Shown here piece by piece: positions 1 through 4,920 of a stretch of DNA of 8,059 nt (positions are counted from its first letter, which is position 1; the number at the start of each line of letters is the position of its first letter). The notes under the pieces were generated by a model. The model made no database searches and was not told the DNA's origin. It saw only the letters and a list, made by a program, of their open reading frames with translations. The DNA comes from Anaerolinea thermophila (GTDB lineage: Bacteria > Chloroflexota > Anaerolineae > Anaerolineales > Villigracilaceae), in assembly GCA_022729775.1 (NCBI GenBank), contig DZBA01000144.1, positions 1 through 8,059 on the forward strand, in the 5' to 3' direction. Position numbers and translations under genes: made by a program.

Positions 1-303
1 CGTCCCTACAACGCCTTTCGGCTTGCGCTGAATCTGATCAAGCGCGAAGATGTGGAAGTCAAGGTCTTTCTCACCGCCGACGCGGTTGCCTGCGCGCGCA
101 AAGGTCAAAAAACGCCCGATGGCTATTACAACATCGAGCGCATGGTTAAATCTGTGACAAAACGCGGCAAGGTCGCCACCTGAGGTTCGTGTTCAGAAGC
201 TCGCGGGTTCGAGCTTGCCGATTACACAGAAGGGGTAACAATGGGCAACATGGATTTGCTCGGCGATTGGACGCTTGAAGCGGATAAAGTGATTGTGTAT
301 TGA
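1..303 (+). CDS. DsrE/DsrF-like sulfur-relay family protein, probable selenoprotein (5' end outside window)
   Basis: Seen: frame 1 is open from the window edge, reads through TGA at 181-183 and ends at TGA 301-303, giving 100 residues with the in-frame TGA as residue 61. The N-terminal part (RPYNAFRLALNLIKRED, then VKVFLTADAVACA, then TPDGYYNIERM) and the part after the TGA (GSCSEARGF, then LADYTEGVTMGNMDLL, then EADKVIVY) both match the DsrE/YchN-like fold family from end to end. Family knowledge: relatives carry a CGTC-type CxxC near this point, used to bind or pass sulfur or in redox chemistry. Here it reads U-G-S-C, so the TGA replaces exactly the first Cys. A SECIS-like hairpin follows directly. 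Inference: TGA is decoded as selenocysteine, giving a selenenylsulfide-capable UxxC site; the protein is probably cytoplasmic. Its partner and substrate are unknown. Alternatives are a Cys-to-stop mutation or a sequencing error (TGC/TGT to TGA). The start codon and any upstream neighbour lie outside the window. Confidence 0.82.
181..227 (+). promoter_or_regulatory. Putative bacterial SECIS element directing Sec insertion at TGA 181-183
   Basis: Seen: after the TGA come 13 nt, then AAGCTCG (197-203), loop CGGGTT (204-209) and CGAGCTT (210-216), a perfect 7-bp stem. A further outer pairing GTGT (189-192) with ACAC (224-227) is possible across an internal loop. Known: bacterial SECIS elements lie within the coding region immediately after the UGA, have a short stem with a small apical loop carrying a G in its first bases, and are bound by SelB. 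Here the loop starts 20 nt after the UGA and its second to fourth bases are G. Inference: it recruits SelB-Sec-tRNA. The match is structural only; bacterial SECIS sequences are poorly conserved. Confidence 0.7.
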
Positions 304-341
304 GTAAAACAAGTGACAGTCACTTTATAAGTGACTGTCAC
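303..341 (-). terminator. Rho-independent terminator at the end of the gltX transcript, probably acting in both directions
   Basis: A perfect 13-bp stem (GTGACAGTCACTT at 313-325, AAGTGACTGTCAC at 329-341) closes a 3-nt loop, 13 nt beyond the gltX stop codon. On the - strand it is followed by TTGTTTTACT, a T-rich tail, so it best fits a terminator for the long - strand gene run. On the + strand it lies 9 nt after the selenoprotein stop but is followed by CATCACG with no T run, so termination there would be weaker or would rely on the stem alone. Each arm also contains its own near-palindrome (GTGAC-A-GTCAC). Confidence 0.8.
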
Positions 342-354
342 ATCACGCGCCCAT

Positions 355-1839
355 CTACCCCATACCACCCAACATCCCAATTGCGTTTTGAATTCTTTGC
401 AGGCATTTTTCCCTGCCGATGATTTCCATAGATTCAAATAACGGCGGGCTGACCTTTTGCCCCGTAATCGCTACGCGCAAGATGCCGAAAATCTGGTTGA
501 TGTTCAATCCGCTGGATTCGACATACGCGCGCATGGGCGGCTCTGCGGCGGCGTGACTCATCTCTGCCAGCGCAGAGAGAATCTCATACGACTTGCGCAG
601 GATTTCAGCGGACTGTTTCGCATCCAATCCCTTTGCGATTAATTCTTCGGGCAGCGGGGAAACCTCGTCCTTGAAAAAGAATCCGCCAAACGAGACGCAA
701 TCATCAAGCGTGGTCAACCTCTCGCGGATGAGCGGAATGATTTTTAGCAGGACGTCATCATCCACGCCCAAACCCTCGCGGATAAAGTAAGGCTTGAGAC
801 GCGAAGCAAGGTCAGGCGCGGACATCAAGCGGATATGCGTCGCGTTGAAGTGATCCAATTTCTGGAAGTTGATCGCGGCGGGCGACGGAGTCAAACTGTC
901 AATACTGAACCGCTCGATCATTTGCGCGACGGTCATCACGTCATCTTCCGCAACGCCCCACCCCATCAACGCCGACCAGTTCAGCACGCCTTCGGGGGTA
1001 AAACCGAGTTCTTGCATATCCTTGATAAAAATGGAATAGCCATCCTTCATCGCGGCGGCGGCTTCGCGCTTGCTCATCTTCCCCTTGCCGCTTGGCTTGA
1101 GAAACACAGAAAGGTGAATCCACTGCGGCTCATCCCAGCCAAAGGCGCGGACAATGTTCACATGCAGCGGAAATGTGCCGAGCCATTCCGAGCCGCGCAA
1201 AACATGGGTGATTTGCATTTCGTGGTCGTCCACAATCGCGGCGAGATGATAGGTTGGCAAGCCATCAGTCTTTAAGATAACCTGGTCATTGAGTTGTTTG
1301 TTTTCGGTTGTGATGTCGCCGCGCAGGTGGTCATGCGCTACAGTCACGCCCTCTTGCGGCATTTTGAATCGGACGGTGTACGCTTCGCCGTTTGCGATTC
1401 TGCGCGCGGCTTCATCGGGAGAAAGCTTTCGACAAGTCCCGTCATAATGCGGGTTTTCCTTGCGCTTCATTTGTTCCTGTCGCACTTTGTCCAAATGTTC
1501 GGGCGTGCAAAAACAAGGATACGCGTGTCCCTTGTCAATCAAAATTTTTGCGTGATGCTGATAAATTTCGCGGCGTTCTGTCTGGCGATACGGACCGTAA
1601 CTTCCGCCGACATCGGGACCTTCATCATATTCAAGTCCGAGCCAGCGCAAACCGTCCATAATTTCCTGCTCTGCGCCGGGGACGGTGCGTTTGAGGTCTG
1701 TATCTTCGATGCGCAGGATAAACTGTCCGCCGGTCTTTTTGGCGAGCAAATAATCATACAGGGCGACTCGCGCCGTGCCGAGATGCATGTGACCCGTCGG
1801 CGATGGGGCAATGCGTGTGCGTGCAGGGATAGTAGACAA
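355..1839 (-). CDS. gltX: Glutamyl-tRNA synthetase
   Basis: Attaches glutamate to tRNA(Glu) in the cytoplasm, using ATP. At 494 residues it has the usual length of a bacterial class I GluRS. The Rossmann catalytic domain opens with the HIGH-type signature (HMHLG, residues 17-21, within PSPTG). The second ATP-binding loop is KMSKR at residues 254-258. Family blocks RIEDTD (43-48) and YRQTER (84-89) are present. Cys109, Cys111 and Cys136 (YPCFC, then YDGTC) resemble the zinc-binding site of some GluRS. The C-terminal third is the helical anticodon-binding region. The start codon is TTG at 1837-1839, chosen because AAGGAG (1847-1852) lies 7 nt upstream and the protein then begins MSTIPARTRIAPSPTG as expected. 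It is the last gene of the run, 74 nt after rodA. Whether it is discriminating (Glu only) or also charges tRNA(Gln) cannot be told here. Confidence 0.97.
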   Translation of the reverse strand: MSTIPARTRIAPSPTGHMHLGTARVALYDYLLAKKTGGQFILRIEDTDLKRTVPGAEQEIMDGLRWLGLEYDEGPDVGGSYGPYRQTERREIYQHHAKILIDKGHAYPCFCTPEHLDKVRQEQMKRKENPHYDGTCRKLSPDEAARRIANGEAYTVRFKMPQEGVTVAHDHLRGDITTENKQLNDQVILKTDGLPTYHLAAIVDDHEMQITHVLRGSEWLGTFPLHVNIVRAFGWDEPQWIHLSVFLKPSGKGKMSKREAAAAMKDGYSIFIKDMQELGFTPEGVLNWSALMGWGVAEDDVMTVAQMIERFSIDSLTPSPAAINFQKLDHFNATHIRLMSAPDLASRLKPYFIREGLGVDDDVLLKIIPLIRERLTTLDDCVSFGGFFFKDEVSPLPEELIAKGLDAKQSAEILRKSYEILSALAEMSHAAAEPPMRAYVESSGLNINQIFGILRVAITGQKVSPPLFESMEIIGREKCLQRIQNAIGMLGGMG

Positions 1840-1846
1840 TGAAAGA

Positions 1847-1852
1847 CTCCTT
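1847..1852 (-). promoter_or_regulatory. Ribosome binding site fixing the TTG start of gltX
   Basis: On the - strand AAGGAG is followed by TCTTTCA and then TTG. The 7-nt spacing is ideal, and there is no in-frame ATG that would keep the conserved N-terminus, so this site decides the non-ATG start. Confidence 0.8.
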
Positions 1853-1853
1853 G

Positions 1854-1895
1854 ATGAAGGGTAAAGGTTGAAGGTTAAAGGTTAAAGGTTGGAGG
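1854..1895. repeat. Degenerate heptanucleotide tandem repeat between rodA and gltX
   Basis: Six consecutive 7-mers read on the + strand as ATGAAGG, GTAAAGG, TTGAAGG, TTAAAGG, TTAAAGG, TTGGAGG (consensus TTRAAGG). On the - strand, where the genes run, this is CCTTTAA-like and sits just upstream of the gltX ribosome binding site, inside the transcribed leader. It is purine-rich on one strand with no evident hairpin. Function is unknown; it resembles the short intergenic tandem repeats scattered in some bacterial genomes. Confidence 0.85.
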
Positions 1896-1913
1896 TTACG
1901 CAATACGTGGTGA

Positions 1914-3041
1914 TTAAAATTCCATATTTTTATGCCGCATGGCAACCGATTCCACCAATCCCATGCCGAGCATGAGCGCGGTCAAACCGCTGCCGCCATA
2001 GCTGACAAAGGGAAGCGGCAAACCAGATACAGGCAGGATGTTCAAATTCATGCCGATATTCACCAGGGCTTGGAAGAAAATCAAAGTTCCCATGCCATAG
2101 GCGATCATTGACCCGGCGACATCGCGCGATTTTTGGGCAATGCGCAGGCAGCGCCAGACAACGACTGCAATCGTTATGATGATGGCGATTCCGCCAATCG
2201 TTCCAAACTCTTCGGAGCTTGCGGCAAAAATAAAATCGGTGTGGCGGACTTTAAGAAAGCGCAGTTGCGTCTGCGAGCCGTGACCATATCCCTGACCGAA
2301 TACGCCGCCCGCCCCCACCGCAATCAACGCCTGCTGAACGTTATAGCGGTTGCCATAAGTATCGTTTGGGTCTGGAACGACAAAGTTTACAATGCGCTCC
2401 TGTTGATAAGCCTGTAGGAATGGAATGCGAATCCCCGCGACAGAAAGCGCGATGACCGAGACCAAAATCAGCGCTCCCGCCGAAACAGCAATCACCACAT
2501 GCTTGACCTGAATCCCATTGATCCACAGCATGACAGCCAGAATGACCGAAAGCACCATCACATTACTCAAATTCGGCTGGAGCAGAATCATTACGATAAT
2601 GCCCGAAGCCCAAAGAATCGCGCCCGCGACCCAGCGCAAATCACGCGGCTGGTTTTGCGCCGCCTCGAAATAACGCGCAAGGATAATAATGGCGATGATC
2701 TTCGCAAACTCTGTCGGCTGTAGGAACAATACGCCCACCTGAAACCAACGCTGCGCGCCAAATGCAACCTGACCCAAGCCGGTCAACGTCACCAAAAAAA
2801 CCATAATGACAAGATACATCGGGCGATACAACGCCAGCCAATAGCGATAATCAATGGACGCCACCGTGAAGATGACAATAATGCCAAGAATTGCAAAATA
2901 GACCTGGCGCGTCACAAGCGGCAGCAGCACTTCATTCCCCGCAATGGCAGAGCGAATCATCGCTGTCCCAAACGCAGAGGCAAGCACAATTGCGCCCAAC
3001 AAAAGGAAATCGAAATTACGCCATGAAAGACCGCGAGGCAT
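1914..3041 (-). CDS. rodA: RodA, SEDS-family peptidoglycan glycosyltransferase of the elongasome
   Basis: Polymerises lipid II into glycan strands during side-wall growth, working in the membrane with the class B PBP2 encoded upstream. The 375-residue polytopic membrane protein shows the SEDS blocks in order: GAQRW (95-99), LQPTEFAK (107-114), LLQPNLSN (153-160), HTDFIFAASSEEFG (267-280) and LPFVSYGGSG (343-352). Asp269 in HTDF corresponds to the catalytic Asp of FtsW/RodA. Two small differences from the commoner SEDS text are QPNLSN for QPDLGT and KVRHTD for PExHTD. RodA is preferred over FtsW because of its place beside mrdA, mreC and mreD. The ATG at 3039-3041 is the only reasonable start: the frame runs back to the minE stop without another start codon. 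There is no Shine-Dalgarno sequence, so translation may depend on ribosomes leaving minE 36 nt upstream. Confidence 0.95.
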   Translation of the reverse strand: MPRGLSWRNFDFLLLGAIVLASAFGTAMIRSAIAGNEVLLPLVTRQVYFAILGIIVIFTVASIDYRYWLALYRPMYLVIMVFLVTLTGLGQVAFGAQRWFQVGVLFLQPTEFAKIIAIIILARYFEAAQNQPRDLRWVAGAILWASGIIVMILLQPNLSNVMVLSVILAVMLWINGIQVKHVVIAVSAGALILVSVIALSVAGIRIPFLQAYQQERIVNFVVPDPNDTYGNRYNVQQALIAVGAGGVFGQGYGHGSQTQLRFLKVRHTDFIFAASSEEFGTIGGIAIIITIAVVVWRCLRIAQKSRDVAGSMIAYGMGTLIFFQALVNIGMNLNILPVSGLPLPFVSYGGSGLTALMLGMGLVESVAMRHKNMEF

Positions 3042-3045
3042 TGTT

Positions 3046-3069
3046 AGTCTAGTAGTCGAGTGGTCGAAA
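3046..3069. repeat. Short degenerate octamer repeat between minE and rodA
   Basis: Three back-to-back octamers on the + strand: AGTCTAGT, AGTCGAGT and GGTCGAAA. They fill most of the 36-nt gap and take the place where a rodA ribosome binding site would normally lie. The third unit is weak (5 of 8 match the second), so this is a tentative repeat with no known role. Confidence 0.4.
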
Positions 3070-3077
3070 CGCGCAGG

Positions 3078-3320
3078 TTATTGGCGCGTCACAGCCCGCA
3101 GGGGAATATCAGCAACGAGGCGTTGTTCCCTGCCTTCCCGTTCCAATTCGATTCGTACCGCGTCGGGGTCAATATCAATATAATTCGAGATTGCCTTTAT
3201 CAAATCATTCTTCAATGATTCCAGTTGCGCCGGGGTGAGGTCGGTGCGGTCATGCACTAAAACCAATTGCAACCGTTCCTTTGCGCTGGTCGCGCTGCGT
3301 TTACGTGAGAAGAATCCCAT
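3078..3320 (-). CDS. minE: MinE, cell division topological specificity factor
   Basis: Stimulates the ATPase of membrane-bound MinD and drives MinCD off the membrane, confining division inhibition to the poles. The 80-residue protein has the family layout. A short hydrophobic-basic N-terminus (MGFFSRKR) is suited to membrane contact. The anti-MinCD segment follows (SAKERLQLVLVHDR, about 12-25), and a C-terminal dimerisation/topology domain covers about residues 30-75, including NDLIKAISNYIDIDPD and VRIELERE. The ATG at 3318-3320 follows GGGAGG with good spacing. That ribosome binding site lies inside the end of minD, only 3 nt separate minD stop and minE start, and the two are probably translationally coupled. 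A true MinE implies an oscillating or patterning Min system and not the DivIVA-anchored type. Confidence 0.95.
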   Translation of the reverse strand: MGFFSRKRSATSAKERLQLVLVHDRTDLTPAQLESLKNDLIKAISNYIDIDPDAVRIELEREGREQRLVADIPLRAVTRQ

Positions 3321-3323
3321 ATA

Positions 3324-4121
3324 TCACTTCCTCCCGGTCAATCGTTGAATTGCGCCCCATAAACCGCCCTGCTGTTCAAGTTCCATGAAAGGCACATCCT
3401 GACCTTGAATACGTTTGGCGATGTTGCGAAAAGCCTGACCCGCGCGGCTCTTTACATCGGTGACAACGGGCGCGCCGCGATTCGAACCGATGATGACGTT
3501 CTCGTCTTCGGGGACAACGCCAATGAGATGAATCCCCAACAAATCCAACACATCTTCGGCGGAAAGCATGTCGTTATTTCTAACCAATATAGGATTCAAG
3601 CGATTGAGGATTAATGACGGGCTGCCTTTTTCTTCCGCTTCGAGAATGCCCACCACGCGGTCAGCGTCACGAACTGCGCTTACCTCCGGGTTGGTCACAA
3701 CCAGCACGCGATCCGCTGCCGCAATCGCGTTGCGGAATCCGCGCTCGATGCCGGCAGGAGAATCAATGACAACAAAATCCACTTCCCCGCGCAGGTCATT
3801 GCACAAGCGAATCATATCCGAAGGCGAAACCGCGTTCTTATCACGGGTTTGCGCGGCAGGAATTAAATAAAGGTCGGGATAATGTTTATCGCGAATCATC
3901 GCCTGCTTTAATTTGCAGCGACCTTCAATGACGTCCACAATATCATATACAATGCGATTTTCAAGTCCGAGAATCACGTCGAGATTTCGCAAGCCAATAT
4001 CGCCGTCAATGCACACGACTTTTTTCCCATCCATTGCAATTGCAGTGGCTAGGTTCGCAACGGCGGTGGTCTTACCCACGCCGCCTTTTCCAGAGGTAAC
4101 GGTAATCACTTGAGCGGTCAT
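3324..4121 (-). CDS. minD: MinD, septum-site-determining membrane ATPase
   Basis: ParA/MinD-type ATPase that dimerises with ATP on the membrane, recruits MinC and is released by MinE. The deviant Walker A motif is SGKGGVGKTT (residues 10-19, with the signature Lys12 and Lys17). The next block is DGDIGLRNLD (39-48), and Walker B ends VVIDSPAG with Asp120. The C-terminus LWGAIQRLTGRK is an amphipathic, basic membrane-targeting helix. An in-frame ATG exists 6 nt earlier (4125-4127, adding Met-Asn), but AGGA at 4128-4131 abuts that codon and is spaced 6 nt from the ATG at 4119-4121, so the later start (265 residues) is preferred. The gene lies 55 nt after minC and 3 nt before minE, the classic minCDE order. 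Confidence 0.96.
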   Translation of the reverse strand: MTAQVITVTSGKGGVGKTTAVANLATAIAMDGKKVVCIDGDIGLRNLDVILGLENRIVYDIVDVIEGRCKLKQAMIRDKHYPDLYLIPAAQTRDKNAVSPSDMIRLCNDLRGEVDFVVIDSPAGIERGFRNAIAAADRVLVVTNPEVSAVRDADRVVGILEAEEKGSPSLILNRLNPILVRNNDMLSAEDVLDLLGIHLIGVVPEDENVIIGSNRGAPVVTDVKSRAGQAFRNIAKRIQGQDVPFMELEQQGGLWGAIQRLTGRK

Positions 4122-4144
4122 ATTCATTCCTAAAATTAGATTGC

Positions 4145-4172
4145 CGCCTGATGTCCTTCACGACACAAGGCG
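4145..4172 (-). other. Small imperfect hairpin in the minC-minD gap
   Basis: Outer arms CGCCT (4145-4149) and AGGCG (4168-4172) pair, then a 2x2 internal loop, then TGTC (4152-4155) pairs with GACA (4162-4165) around a 6-nt loop. On the - strand no T run follows directly, so it is not a convincing terminator. It might affect mRNA processing or stability between minC and minD, or be chance. Confidence 0.3.
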
Positions 4173-4176
4173 AAGA

Positions 4177-4854
4177 TTAACCCGGAAGCCAGAGTTCTGA
4201 TTGTAACGTCCCTTCGTTATTGATGCTGGCGACTTCTGGTTTTGGATTCTTTTGGGGCTTGAGCATCGCGGACACTTGATCGGCAATGCGAATTTGCGTC
4301 GCGGAAAGGTCGAGCGCGCAAATCGTCATGGAGCGGTCACCGGCTGCGCCCGCGTGCAGCATTCCGCGCACGCGCCCCCACACAATGACATGCCCGCCCG
4401 CCACCACCTCCGCGCCCGCGTTGACATCTCCCATCACGACGATGTGTCCCGGATATTCGACGCGCTGACCGGAGCGAATGGTCTTGTTAACGAACAACGC
4501 CATATCTTCAGCCACCGCAATTGGATGCCTTTGCTCTTCGGGTCGCGGCTTGGAAATGCGCGTCGCCAGTCCCAGCAATTGCGCAGTTTGCTCTGTGACC
4601 TGCGACTCGCTGACCACAGCCCACAACGAAACGCCGCGCTCCGAGAGTCGGTCACGAATTTCAACGAGGTCGTTCACCTTCAATACCTGCGTGCCGACAT
4701 CCATTGCCAGACGCGCGCCTTGAAAAAAAGCAGGGCGGTCATTAATGTAAGTCAGCAGCGAAGCGGATTGGTCTTGCCACGCTGCTTCTGCAAACGTGGC
4801 AAGCAATCCGTCACGGATGCCTTTAATGTGTACGAGAGAAGTTTGCTGTTCCAT
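4177..4854 (-). CDS. minC: MinC, septum-site-determining inhibitor of FtsZ assembly
   Basis: Inhibits FtsZ polymerisation wherever MinD holds it on the membrane. At 225 residues it shows the two-domain layout. The N-terminal FtsZ-inhibiting domain covers about 1-105 (VHIKGIRDGLL at the start, then VLKVNDLVEIRDRLSERGV). The C-terminal beta-helix dimerisation and MinD-binding domain covers about 120-195, with RSGQRVEYPGHIVVMGDVN (127-145), the glycine-spaced turns VVAGGHVIVWGRVRGMLHAGA, and IRIAD near the end. A 25-30 residue polar tail follows. The ATG at 4852-4854 is the first codon with a sensible N-terminus. It has no Shine-Dalgarno sequence and lies only about 10 nt after the predicted transcription start, so the message may be nearly leaderless. 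It is the first gene of the minCDE-rodA-gltX section. Confidence 0.94.
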   Translation of the reverse strand: MEQQTSLVHIKGIRDGLLATFAEAAWQDQSASLLTYINDRPAFFQGARLAMDVGTQVLKVNDLVEIRDRLSERGVSLWAVVSESQVTEQTAQLLGLATRISKPRPEEQRHPIAVAEDMALFVNKTIRSGQRVEYPGHIVVMGDVNAGAEVVAGGHVIVWGRVRGMLHAGAAGDRSMTICALDLSATQIRIADQVSAMLKPQKNPKPEVASINNEGTLQSELWLPG

Positions 4855-4889
4855 AAGCCGAATGGCTTGGATTATACCTGAGGCTTATG
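4852..4889. repeat. 8-bp inverted repeat flanking the minC -10 box (possible operator)
   Basis: CATAAGCC (4852-4859) and GGCTTATG (4882-4889) are exact reverse complements separated by 22 bp, with centres 30 bp apart (about three helical turns). The putative -10 hexamer at 4871-4876 lies between them. A third partial copy, GGCTT (4864-4868), can pair with AAGCC at 4855-4859 to form a small hairpin just before the minC start. The left arm includes the minC ATG. The arrangement could bind a dimeric regulator, but no regulator is identified. Confidence 0.4.
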
Positions 4890-4898
4890 CAAAGTGAA
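4871..4898 (-). promoter_or_regulatory. Predicted housekeeping promoter for minC-minD-minE-rodA-gltX
   Basis: On the - strand a perfect -10 hexamer TATAAT (4871-4876) is preceded, 16 bp upstream, by TTCACT (4893-4898), which matches 4 of 6 bases of TTGACA. Transcription would start near 4864, about 10 nt before the minC ATG. It sits in the only sizeable gap between the mre/mrd part and the min part, so it would let minCDE-rodA-gltX be transcribed apart from read-through out of mrdA. Confidence 0.6.
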
Positions 4899-4920
4899 TA
4901 AATGTTTTGAGGACGCAATA

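Noticed and set aside
181..183. The TGA as a true stop, giving a pseudogene or a protein ending at residue 61
   Set aside because: The open frame after it keeps full family similarity, the TGA replaces the expected CxxC Cys, and a stem-loop follows at the proper distance. A sequencing error cannot be excluded without reads.
241..303. A separate 20-codon ORF starting at ATG 241
   Set aside because: It is the tail of the DsrE frame; the family-like sequence begins well before this ATG.
835..1275. 146-codon + strand open frame opposite gltX
   Set aside because: Antisense to the catalytic domain of GluRS with no recognisable domain.
1294..1842. 182-codon + strand open frame opposite gltX
   Set aside because: It lies fully antisense to a clearly conserved gene, has no recognisable protein features or ribosome binding site, and is a shadow of gltX codon use.
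1854..1895. CRISPR array
   Set aside because: Units are 7 bp and contiguous with no spacers.
4125..4127. Earlier ATG as start of minD
   Set aside because: The AGGA ribosome binding site touches this codon directly but is correctly spaced 6 nt from the ATG at 4119-4121.
4252..4881. 209-codon + strand open frame opposite minC
   Set aside because: Antisense shadow of minC with low-complexity His/Arg-rich translation; no supporting start signals.
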